This document shows, piece by piece, positions 19,505 through 26,331 of a DNA stretch of 64,000 nucleotides. Position numbers and translations under genes: made by a program. The notes under the pieces are model-generated. The model was not told the origin of the DNA. It was given only the letters and a program-made list of their open reading frames with translations, and made no database searches. Each line of letters begins with the position of its first letter. The first letter of the stretch is position 1. The stretch lies in contig NZ_JBEPSD010000003.1 of NCBI RefSeq assembly GCF_040548735.1, forward strand, positions 186,001 through 250,000. The letters run 5' to 3'. This DNA is from Rhodanobacter soli. Its GTDB lineage: Bacteria > Pseudomonadota > Gammaproteobacteria > Xanthomonadales > Rhodanobacteraceae.

Positions 19505-21456
19505 CGGCCGAGACCTACATTCGCGACCTTGAGGCGAAGGAAGCCCGGGAGCTGGCGCTGTTGCAACGGATGCCGCGCCAGCCGCTGGCCACGGCGATCC
19601 GGCAGACGGTGCGTGCTGCTACCCCTGTGCAATCGACTGGGGACAGTGGGGACAGTGGGGACGCCGCATCACACAAGGGCTTGAGCCGTCCCCACGTTGA
19701 ATCGGGAAGTGGGGACGCTGGGGACAGGCCCGTACCGCGTCCGCGCTTCGAGTTGCTGGAAGCGCCAGCCGATGGCCGGCAAGTGGGCGTCTACTGGCTG
19801 GACGTGGCACGCAACAAGGCCGGCGAAGTAACCGGGCAGGCCGCGCCGACGTGGATATGCTCACCGCTGCAAGTGGCCGCCATGACGCGCGACGCGCAAG
19901 GCAGCGCGTGGGGCCGCATGCTGGTGTTCTCCGACCGCGACGGCTTGCTGCACCGCTGGACGATGCCCATGCGCATGCTGGCGGGCAACGGCGAAGAGCT
20001 GCGCGGCGAACTGCTGGCCGAAGGACTGACCATCACATCATCCGGGCGTGACCGCGCGCGCCTGGTGAACTACATCGGGCAGGCTCGCCCCGACGTCACG
20101 GCGCGATGCGTGACGCGCACCGGCTGGCATGGCGATACGTTCGTGTTGCCCCGCGAAACCTTCGGCGACACCGACGCCGAACCCGTCCACTATCAGGCGG
20201 CGACACTGGACGGCGTGACGCTGGGGAAGGGCGGGACGCTGGCCGGATGGATCGGCGAGGTATCGACCCGATGCGCGGGCAATGCGCGGCTGGTGCTGGC
20301 CGTGTCGCTGGGCTTCGCTGGCCCGTGCCTGGATTTGTTGCGCATGGACGGCGGCGGCTTCCACCTGCGCGGCGGCAGTTCCACCGGCAAGACCACGGCC
20401 CTACGGGTGGCCGCTTCCCTGTTTGGTGCACCGGACTACGTGCGGACGTGGAGGCACACGGATAACGGGCTGGAAGGCGTGGCCGGCATGCACTCGGGCT
20501 TGTTGCTGGTGCTGGACGAAATCGGCGAGCTGGCCCCGAAGATCGCGGGGCAAACCGCGTACATGCTGGCGAACGGACAAGGCAAAGGCCGCGCAGCGCG
20601 TGACGGCTCGCCGCGTGCGCTGACTACATGGCGTCTGCTGTTCCTGTCGTCCGGTGAGGTGGCGCTGTCCGATCTGGTGACGCAAGCGGGCGGCAAGGTT
20701 TGCGCGGGGCAGGAAGTGCGCGTTATCGACCTGCCCGCCGATGCCGGCGCGGGGCATGGCCTGTTCGACGTGCTGCCCTATGACATGACGGCTGGCGCCT
20801 TTGCCGACTCGCTGGCGGCTGCCAGTGCCAAGCATCACGGCCACGCACTGCCGGCCTTCCTGAATGCCCTGGTTGCTGATCCTGCGAAGGCCCGCGATGC
20901 ACTGGCGAAGCTGCGCGACACCATTGCCGCCGAGCTGGCCAGCGACCACGCGGACGGGCAAGTGCGGCGCGTCGCCCAGCGGTTCGCGCTGGTAGCGGCG
21001 GCGGGCGAACTGGCGACGGCTTACCGATTGACTGGCTGGCAGGTGGACGAAGCGAAGCGCGCAGCGGCCGCATGCTTCCGCGCATGGATGGAAGGGCGCG
21101 GCACGGCGGGCGCGAGTGAGCCGGCGGCGATGCTGGATCAAGTGCGCGCGTTTCTGTCGGCGCATGGAGAGTCGCGGTTTACGGCATGGCATGGCGAACC
21201 CGGCGACCGGGTGACGATCAATCGCGCGGGCTTTCGCAAGGATGGCCCCGACGGCCCTGCCTACTACGTGGAGAGCGAGGCGTTCAAGCGCGAGGTGTGC
21301 GCGGGTTTCGATGCGGGCGCAGTGGCAAAGGTGCTGGCTGGCGCGGGTGCGCTACAGGTGGGCGGCGATGGGCGGCTGACCTGCAAACCCCGGTTGCCGG
21401 ATGGGCGATCCCCGCGCGTCTACGTCATCACGCCGGCTTTGTGGGGTGAAGCATGA
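19501..21456 (+). CDS. DUF927 helicase-like ATPase
   Basis: 651-residue protein typical of the DUF927 replication ATPases of integrative elements. After a low-complexity N-terminus (GDSGDSGD) comes the DUF927 region with Walker A GGSSTGKTT (Lys297) and Walker B LLLVLDEIGEL (Asp339/Glu340). It probably unwinds DNA at the element's origin. The N-terminal repeat region is encoded by a GGGGAC-repeat element (19638-19728) whose relative lies just past the gene. Start and stop both overlap neighbouring genes by four bases. Confidence 0.9.
   Translation: MTAETYIRDLEAKEARELALLQRMPRQPLATAIRQTVRAATPVQSTGDSGDSGDAASHKGLSRPHVESGSGDAGDRPVPRPRFELLEAPADGRQVGVYWLDVARNKAGEVTGQAAPTWICSPLQVAAMTRDAQGSAWGRMLVFSDRDGLLHRWTMPMRMLAGNGEELRGELLAEGLTITSSGRDRARLVNYIGQARPDVTARCVTRTGWHGDTFVLPRETFGDTDAEPVHYQAATLDGVTLGKGGTLAGWIGEVSTRCAGNARLVLAVSLGFAGPCLDLLRMDGGGFHLRGGSSTGKTTALRVAASLFGAPDYVRTWRHTDNGLEGVAGMHSGLLLVLDEIGELAPKIAGQTAYMLANGQGKGRAARDGSPRALTTWRLLFLSSGEVALSDLVTQAGGKVCAGQEVRVIDLPADAGAGHGLFDVLPYDMTAGAFADSLAAASAKHHGHALPAFLNALVADPAKARDALAKLRDTIAAELASDHADGQVRRVAQRFALVAAAGELATAYRLTGWQVDEAKRAAAACFRAWMEGRGTAGASEPAAMLDQVRAFLSAHGESRFTAWHGEPGDRVTINRAGFRKDGPDGPAYYVESEAFKREVCAGFDAGAVAKVLAGAGALQVGGDGRLTCKPRLPDGRSPRVYVITPALWGEA
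19638..19728 (+). repeat. GGGGAC-repeat element, copy 1
   Basis: About 91 bases with GGGGACAGT twice in tandem, a third GGGGAC, then CACAAGGGCTTGAG, CGTCCCCAC in inverse, and two further GGGGAC units. The reverse complement of 21487-21575 has the same order of parts: three GGGGAC units, CACAAGGGTTTG, CGTCCCCAC, then further GGGGAC units. It lies inside the coding region of the DUF927 protein and encodes its GDSGDSGD tail. Confidence 0.75.
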
Positions 21457-21992
21457 GCGTCGCCGACATTCTGCGCGAGTGGGGCATTGTCCCCACTGTC
21501 CCCACGTTGTCCCCAAAGGTGGGGACGTCGCAAACCCTTGTGGCAAGCCATGTCCCCACTGTCCCCATTGTCCCCGCCGAAAAGCACAAGGCTAGAGCGC
21601 AACCGCTGATATCGCGCTCGGCAGCGCGCGGCGACCGTGACCGGATGCGCGCCGCCCTGCTGGCGTTGGCGGACGATTTGGAACTGGATCGCGCCATCAT
21701 CCACCGACTTACCACGGCAGACCTGGCCGACTGCGCGGGCTTCCCTGCCGATGCCCTGCGCGCTTACCTGGTGGCGCTGGATGACACTGCGACACGGCAG
21801 GCGGGGAAGGTGGCTGTGGGCGACACGGCGGCGATCTATTGCGCGCGCTGTGGCCCGGTATTCATTCATCCTGACATTGCTGCCGTGCTGCCGGTAGTGA
21901 ACGGGTGGCCGCGTGCGCTGGGGTGCCCCTGGTGTTTCGTGCGCAAGGCCGGCGGCACCATTCCGCGACCCGAAGAAGCCGACCATGATTGA
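21453..21992 (+). CDS. Zinc-finger protein of the integrated element
   Basis: 179-residue protein. Its first 45 residues are a low-complexity Val/Pro/Thr stretch encoded by the second GGGGAC-repeat element. The middle is helical and the C-terminal part has two CxxC pairs (YCARCG and CPWCF) that should bind zinc. No precise family assigned. The ATG overlaps the DUF927 stop, and the end overlaps the SSB-like gene by eight bases, so it belongs to the same operon. Confidence 0.7.
   Translation: MSVADILREWGIVPTVPTLSPKVGTSQTLVASHVPTVPIVPAEKHKARAQPLISRSAARGDRDRMRAALLALADDLELDRAIIHRLTTADLADCAGFPADALRAYLVALDDTATRQAGKVAVGDTAAIYCARCGPVFIHPDIAAVLPVVNGWPRALGCPWCFVRKAGGTIPRPEEADHD
21487..21575 (-). repeat. 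GGGGAC-repeat element, copy 2 (inverted)
   Basis: Contains six GTCCCC units, one inverse GGGGACG, and AACCCTTGTGGCAAG. Read on the reverse strand it aligns part by part with 19638-19728. The two copies are in opposite orientation and lie inside the start of the DUF927 gene and just past its end. Such repeated short units are seen in iteron-type origins, but a role is not shown. Confidence 0.75.
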
Positions 21993-22045
21993 TGCCCTGC
22001 TGAGCGGCAGACTTGCCGCCGACCCGAAGGAAGGCGCCGCCAGCA
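21985..22045 (+). pseudogene. SSB-like protein gene, 5' fragment
   Basis: The reading that overlaps the end of the previous gene begins MIDALLSGRLAADPKEG, which looks like the first strand of the SSB-like OB-fold proteins carried by integrative elements. After about residue 20 the sequence changes to phage tail-protein text. The matching C-terminal part appears 1.6 kb downstream (about 23661-23838). The gene therefore looks split by an insertion. The junction position is approximate. Confidence 0.6.
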
Positions 22046-22502
22046 ACGCCACCGACGCCGCCGTGCCGGGCGTGGTGCTCACCCGCGCCGCCGGCGACCA
22101 ACATCGCTACCACGCGGCGGATCGGCAAGCCTACAGTGGCGTGCGCGCGCAGTACGACGACCAGGCCAAGGCCACCACCGAAACCGTGCTCGTGGGCACC
22201 GACGACGGCCACGGCCTCAAGACCCTGCGCACCACGTACAGCAACCGCGCCAACGCCCTGCGCGCAGCGAATACCAGCGCCTGCAGCGCGGCACCGTGAG
22301 CTTCGACCTCACCCTCGCCCGCGGCCGCGCGGATCTGTACCCCGGCCGCCCGGTCACGCTACGCGGCTGGAAACCGGAGATCGACGCCACCCCGTGGACC
22401 ACCGTGCGCGCCGAGCACAGCCTGAGCGACAGCGGCTTCACGACGCGGATCAGCCTTGAGTGGCGCAGCCCGAACAGCGCGCCGGAGAGCGACGCAAGCT
22501 GA
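22046..22502 (+). pseudogene. Phage late control protein D (P2 gpD-type), 3' fragment with frameshift
   Basis: The translated text GDQHRYHAADRQAYSGVRAQ and KTLRTTYSNRANALRA, continued in another frame by EYQRLQRGTVSFDLTLARGR and RPVTLRGWKPEIDATPW, reads like the C-terminal third of P2-type gpD (tail/baseplate hub). One base is missing near 22268, where codon GCN is left with two bases. The 5' two thirds of the gene are absent. It has no function now; it marks the inserted DNA as coming from a P2-like prophage. Confidence 0.8.
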
Positions 22503-22516
22503 CAGGCCGTCTGGCC

Positions 22517-23089
22517 TCAGCCCATGATGCGGGTAATGAACACCTTGTAGTTTGGATCGAAGAGCGACGGAACATGCAGCTCAGGCATGCGAAGGTTCTG
22601 AGCAATCTGCAAGTCGGTGATCTTCTTGGCATCACGAAGTCTATGAAACTCTTGGCGCTGAGCTTCTGGGCACATGATGCCCATAGCACGCCAGAACGCG
22701 ATGACTTCCGACTCACCAGCGAGTGAGCGGTTAAGTAGGGGGCCGATCATTTCGGTAATGAGCGATTCGAACTCTTCGGCTGTGCCCAGCTTCTGCAACT
22801 CGTCATCGAAGAGATGCATCATCTCCTTGATGCAGACGAATCGTTCCCAACAGTAGTTCAGGGAACGCGAGACCACGATCGTTGGCGCAGCGGCGGTCAA
22901 ATTCGGGAGGCCGGCGATACCCTCACCGGGGCGCACGAAGAAACCCAAGAGCTTTTCGGTGCTTATGCCGGTCTTGTAGACCTTGAGATTATCGACACCG
23001 CAAAGCTCTTTGAGCTTGGGATACAGCCGCTTGCGACTGACAGGAATTGGCAACTGTTGACAGTAGGCGTGAAGCGCGGCGTAACTCAT
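22517..23089 (-). CDS. ImmA/IrrE-like protein with KExxH motif (cargo gene 2)
   Basis: 190-residue protein, second gene of a two-gene operon. Around residue 85 it has RFVCIKEMMHLFDDE, which has the shape of the ImmA/IrrE metallopeptidase helix but with KExxH where the family usually has HExxH. A further acidic helix follows (EEFESLITEM). If zinc is bound it would need other ligands, so it may be a regulator or degenerate protease. The start is 20 bases after the end of the 58-aa gene. Base composition is markedly lower in GC than the host, indicating transfer. The family assignment is by motif only. Confidence 0.6.
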   Translation of the reverse strand: MSYAALHAYCQQLPIPVSRKRLYPKLKELCGVDNLKVYKTGISTEKLLGFFVRPGEGIAGLPNLTAAAPTIVVSRSLNYCWERFVCIKEMMHLFDDELQKLGTAEEFESLITEMIGPLLNRSLAGESEVIAFWRAMGIMCPEAQRQEFHRLRDAKKITDLQIAQNLRMPELHVPSLFDPNYKVFITRIMG

Positions 23090-23109
23090 CCTTGAGGAAA
23101 CTCCAACAA

Positions 23110-23286
23110 TTAAACGAGCGCGACTTCGTCGAAATCGCCACCGGAGATCTGCTCGATAGCATTGCTGATCTCGCCCGCAATCTCTTCCGGCGTCGAATCG
23201 CGACTGAAACCGGGGTACATCTTGAAATTGGTCGCACCAAGGCTGTCGAAGAGCAGCTCTTGGGCTTTCTTCATATTGGTGGCCAT
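23110..23286 (-). CDS. 58-residue protein (cargo gene 1)
   Basis: Small acidic protein starting MATNMKKAQELLFDSLG and containing GFSRDSTPEEIAGEIS; no known family recognised. The ATG at 23286 is preceded by AGGAGAG at good distance. It is the first gene of a two-gene operon with the KExxH protein and has its own promoter (23339-23367). Its small size and partner position fit an antitoxin, adaptor or regulator, but nothing in the sequence decides between these. Confidence 0.6.
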   Translation of the reverse strand: MATNMKKAQELLFDSLGATNFKMYPGFSRDSTPEEIAGEISNAIEQISGGDFDEVALV

Positions 23287-23315
23287 GACATCTCTCCTAA
23301 GGTACCTACACAAAC

Positions 23316-23333
23316 GCCGCCCATGTGGGCGGC
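23316..23333. promoter_or_regulatory. Palindrome at the transcription start of the two-gene cargo operon
   Basis: GCCGCCCA-TG-TGGGCGGC is a perfect 8-bp inverted repeat with a two-base centre. It lies from about +1 of the predicted promoter to 30 bases before the first gene. The position suits an operator for self-regulation, or a hairpin in the 5' leader. No T run follows, so it is unlikely to be a terminator. Confidence 0.55.
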
Positions 23334-23338
23334 TAATC

Positions 23339-23367
23339 AGGGTAGCAGAGATATGGCAGCTTTACAA
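23339..23367 (-). promoter_or_regulatory. Predicted sigma-70 promoter of the cargo operon
   Basis: On the reverse strand TTGTAA (23362-23367) and TACCCT (23339-23344) are separated by exactly 17 bases, and the first gene starts about 45 bases further on. Confidence 0.55.
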
Positions 23368-23553
23368 CTTCACAATACCCAACTGACCAAACCACCCCCT
23401 GACGCACATACAGATTGACACGCAGTTATTTTGGTGGCAATAGGAAAAACGTCGCAGTTTGCTTGCCATACATTAAAACAGTTGGCAAGGCGCATAGTCT
23501 CCACTCGCCGTGAGACGGAGCTGCACAATTTTGTGACGTCGTCGTTAAAACGG

Positions 23554-23638
23554 CTGCCCGGAACGTCGGTTCCCCCTGACTCCATGCCGGCTGCTGCCAG
23601 GCAAATCGGTCGGTTCGTGGCCAGGACGTTCCGGGCAG
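23554..23638. repeat. 85-bp region bounded by a perfect 14-bp inverted repeat
   Basis: CTGCCCGGAACGTC (23554-23567) is the exact inverse of GACGTTCCGGGCAG (23625-23638), with 57 bases between. It lies just before the point where SSB-like coding text resumes, so it may mark the end of the inserted DNA. No flanking target duplication was seen. Confidence 0.7.
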
Positions 23639-23660
23639 GCTCACGATCACATATTCCGCG

Positions 23661-23838
23661 TGGTGCCGCTGTAGGTGCGCGCCGCGTGGCGGTGACGCTG
23701 GCCGGCGAGCTGACCCCGAAGGTCTGGACGGACAAGGACGGCAACGCCCGGCCATCGGCGGACATGAAGGCGCACGCCGTGCTGACCCCGTACCACGTCC
23801 AGCGCAGACGACAGATGATGGCCGGCGAAGGGAGCTAG
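23661..23838 (+). pseudogene. SSB-like protein gene, 3' fragment
   Basis: Reading ARRVAVTLAGELTPKVW followed by TDKDGNARPSADMKAHAVL and TPYHVQRRRQMM looks like the C-terminal OB-fold strands of island-borne SSB-like proteins. Its own frame upstream has no sensible start. It completes the 5' fragment at 21985 once the 1.6 kb between is removed. The family link is from memory of similar proteins and should be searched. Confidence 0.6.
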
Positions 23839-23949
23839 GCGGGTGCCCATTTCCGCCAGCATCGCGCACGCGCGCGAGGCATGCCGGTTTCTGCGGCCCC
23901 AAAGGCGAGCCTGAGAACAGGCCGAATCAGGCAGTCACCGCGATGTGCT

Positions 23950-23969
23950 GGGGGCATCTTTGGGGGCAT
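23950..23969. repeat. GGGGGCAT repeats at the right end (putative integrase arm sites)
   Basis: GGGGGCAT at 23950-23957 and 23962-23969, 12 bases apart, in the same spacing as the pair at 16562 and 16574; a GGGGCAT follows at 24001. Together with the left cluster they bracket the integrated element. Confidence 0.55.
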
Positions 23970-24031
23970 CTTGCCGTCCGCCATTTCTGAAAACGTTGCG
24001 GGGCATGGCTTGCGGGCGATCATTCAATAGA

Positions 24032-24042
24032 CGGACGAACCA
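24032..24042 (+). other. Right attachment site (attR), degenerate
   Basis: CGGACGAACCA equals the tRNA-Lys 3' end CGGACGACCCACCA with CCC missing. It is followed at once by GTTTTCAG and a strong terminator, which looks like the original trailer of the tRNA gene. The loss of three bases may impair excision. Basis is a short match plus context. Confidence 0.45.
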
Positions 24043-24048
24043 GTTTTC

Positions 24049-24076
24049 AGAGCGTCCTGACGGGCGCTCTTTTTTT
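24049..24076 (+). terminator. Rho-independent terminator just outside the element
   Basis: AGAGCGTCC pairs with GGGCGCTCT (one G-T pair) around the loop TGAC, followed by seven T. It points rightward, opposite to the histidine kinase gene, and no gene in the element reads into it. It is best explained as the original terminator of tRNA-Lys, displaced 7.6 kb by the insertion. Confidence 0.8.
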
Positions 24077-24087
24077 GTTCCTGGCCT

Positions 24088-25992
24088 TCAATCGTCGTCG
24101 CGGGTGATGGCCCACACCGACAACATTGCACTGCGCAGCTGTTGCGGTGAAACCGGCTTGTACAGCAGCGGAATCTTCGCGGCGATGATCTCGCGCAGGC
24201 GCTCGACGCGGGTTTCGCCAGTGACCAGCAGGCGCGCGAACGGCGTGTTGCCATCGCGCAGGTAGTGCTGGTCGAGTGCGGCGAAGACGTCGAGGCCGCG
24301 TTCGCCGCCGCGCAGGTGCAGGTCGGAGATCACGATGTCGGGTGGCCCGGGCCAGTTCTCGATGGCCTCCAGCGCCTGCAGCCGATCCTCGGCCACTTCC
24401 ACGTCGCAGCCCCAACTGCGCAGGAGGAAACGGATGCCGGAAAGGATGGCCGGGTCGTCATCCACGACCAGCACGCGTTTGCCGGCCAGGTCGGCGAATA
24501 CTTCGTCGTCGGGTACGGGCGGTTCCGGGCGTGCGGTGGCGATCGGCAGCTGGAAGTGGAACACGCTGCCGCGGCCGAGCCGGGATTTCACCCGGACCTC
24601 GGTATCGAGCAGCTCCGCCAGCCGCTGCACGGTGGCCAGACCCAGGCCCAGACCCGAGTGCGAATCATCATGAAGCCCTGCGTCGGGACGGTCGTCGATG
24701 CGATAGAACTCGTCGAACACGCTGGGCAGGTGCTGCGGCGCGATGCCGCTGCCGGTATCCCATACTTCGATGCGTATCCGTCCGTTGCCGGCGCGCCGGG
24801 TGCCGATCAGCGCACCGCCGTGGCGGGTGAAGCGCAGGGCATTGCTGACCAGGTTGTTGAGGATGCGGGTCAGCATGGTGCGGTCGCTGCGCACCCACAG
24901 TCGGGTAGGGTGGATCGTCAGCTGCAGCCCGCGCTGCTCCGCGACCATGTCGAAGTTGCGGCTGACCTCGGCGAGGACAGCATCGAGCGGGAACTCGCTG
25001 ATCTCGACCTGCACCGCGCCGGTTTCCAGCCGCGACAGGTCGAGCAGTTCACTGAACAGGTGGTCGAGCGACTGCACGCATTCCTGGATGTGGGCGATCC
25101 GGTCCAGCCGCTGCGGGTCGTGTTCGTCCACGGCCAGTGCGGAGGAGAACAGGGTCAGCGCATACAGCGGCTGGCGCAGGTCGTGCGAGGCAGCCGCCAG
25201 GAAACGCGACCTGGCCAGGCTGGCCGCTTCCAGCGCTGCATTCTTGCGGGCCAGTTCCTGCGTGGCTTGTTCGATCTGCTGCTCCATGCCGCGCTGCACG
25301 TCGTGCAGCGCCGCCGCCGCATGGTTGAAACCCTGCTGCAGCTCACCGATCTCGGTGCGGTCGGTCACCGCCACCGCCACCTGGCGATAGCCCTGGCCAA
25401 GCTGGCGCACGGCACCGGCCAGGTGGCGCAACGGCGCACTGATCCAGCTCGCCGCCTGCCAGCCGATCACGCTGGCGACGAGCACGCTCAACAGCAGGAC
25501 GGCCAGGGCGTAGCGCAGGCTCGCGTGCTGGGCGGCGATCGCGTCGCGCAGGCTTACGTCCAGCAGCACCGAACCCAGCACAGTATTTCCGGACTGGTCG
25601 CGATCGAACACGTCGCGCACCACGGTCAGGGTCTCCTGTGGGTCACGGCTGTCGTCGGGCTCGTGATGATCGGCCAGGATCTGGCCGGCGGTGGTGCGGA
25701 TCTGCACTCGCGTCACGTGCGGCAGGTCGCCGATCGAGTCGGCGATCCGCACCAGCTCGCGCAGCTGCATAGCGCGCAGTGGCTGCAGGCTGATCGAGGC
25801 CGCCTGCGTGGCGATCGTCTCGGCATTGCTGCGCGCCATCTGGCGTAGATTGAACAGTTGGCGCTGCGTCAGGAAGGTCACCAGCAGTGCGGCGGTGATC
25901 AGGGCAGGTACCAGCGCCACAAAGGCCAGCCGCTGCATCAGCGACGTGCGCTGCCACAGGCGTGCGAGCCAGGAGTTGGTCGCCATGTCCAT
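24088..25992 (-). CDS. Hybrid sensor histidine kinase with receiver domain
   Basis: 634-residue membrane protein. Membrane segments near residues 21-42 and 161-183 enclose a periplasmic sensor; HAMP follows, then a coiled coil, the HisKA site AASHDLRQPL (His270), an ATPase domain (NNLVSNALRF, DTGSGI, GLGLGLATV) and a C-terminal receiver domain (VLVVDDDPA, phospho-acceptor in VISDLHL). The DLRQP form of the H-box is found in Xanthomonadales kinases of this build. The signal is unknown, and no partner regulator gene is adjacent. ATG at 25992 or 25986. Confidence 0.92.
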   Translation of the reverse strand: MDMATNSWLARLWQRTSLMQRLAFVALVPALITAALLVTFLTQRQLFNLRQMARSNAETIATQAASISLQPLRAMQLRELVRIADSIGDLPHVTRVQIRTTAGQILADHHEPDDSRDPQETLTVVRDVFDRDQSGNTVLGSVLLDVSLRDAIAAQHASLRYALAVLLLSVLVASVIGWQAASWISAPLRHLAGAVRQLGQGYRQVAVAVTDRTEIGELQQGFNHAAAALHDVQRGMEQQIEQATQELARKNAALEAASLARSRFLAAASHDLRQPLYALTLFSSALAVDEHDPQRLDRIAHIQECVQSLDHLFSELLDLSRLETGAVQVEISEFPLDAVLAEVSRNFDMVAEQRGLQLTIHPTRLWVRSDRTMLTRILNNLVSNALRFTRHGGALIGTRRAGNGRIRIEVWDTGSGIAPQHLPSVFDEFYRIDDRPDAGLHDDSHSGLGLGLATVQRLAELLDTEVRVKSRLGRGSVFHFQLPIATARPEPPVPDDEVFADLAGKRVLVVDDDPAILSGIRFLLRSWGCDVEVAEDRLQALEAIENWPGPPDIVISDLHLRGGERGLDVFAALDQHYLRDGNTPFARLLVTGETRVERLREIIAAKIPLLYKPVSPQQLRSAMLSVWAITRDDD

Positions 25993-26331
25993 CCGCCCCT
26001 ACCTCCCCCTGAATTACCCCACGTCAGCGCGCCGGGCCAGTCCGACCCTGGCCCGCGCATCCGGATGATCTGGACCTGACGCAACACTAGCGCGAAATGG
26101 GCAGATTGACAGCTGCACCGGGACGATCCGTCCGCCGACCCTTGGGAAGCAGACACTGGCGACGACACCTCGCGGCGCATGGTCGGCGGGGCCTGTATTC
26201 GTCGCGATTTCGAATAGGGTGGCGCCGTTGCGCCGGAGGCGGGGAGCAACGGCCATCACGAGCGATCCGCCTCGCCCGAGGCCGTGGCGCAGGCGCGACT
26301 GGATGGTCGCGCCTGCTGCCGAGCCCCGCGG
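25993..26331. other. Intergenic region between the kinase gene and pilY1
   Basis: About 340 bases. The only structure seen is the strong hairpin at 26289-26316, just after the end of pilY1. The rest must contain the kinase promoter on the reverse strand, but no convincing one was found. Confidence 0.5.
26289..26316 (-). terminator. Hairpin after pilY1
   Basis: GCAGGCGCGAC pairs perfectly with GTCGCGCCTGC around a six-base loop, about 16 bases after the pilY1 stop. No T run follows, so it may act as an intrinsic stop only weakly, or protect the 3' end of the pilus operon message. Confidence 0.6.

Larger units (their letters stand above)
23287..23660. other. Non-coding stretch between the cargo operon and the SSB fragment
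   Basis: About 370 bases with no supportable gene. It holds the palindrome and promoter of the cargo operon and an 85-base region bounded by a perfect 14-bp inverted repeat (23554-23638). Composition is lower in GC than the host. Confidence 0.6.

Noticed and set aside
19638-21575. GGGGAC repeats as a CRISPR array
   Set aside because: Units are 9 bases long with irregular gaps and lie in coding sequence; no repeat-spacer regularity and no cas genes.
23554-23638. Integron attC site
   Set aside because: The inverted repeat is perfect and lacks the GTTRRRY/RYYYAAC core sites and the extrahelical bases of attC; no integron integrase is nearby.
23431-23838. A full 135-residue protein
   Set aside because: Only the last 60 residues look like a protein family; the first part covers the inverted repeat and non-coding sequence, so it is treated as a gene fragment.
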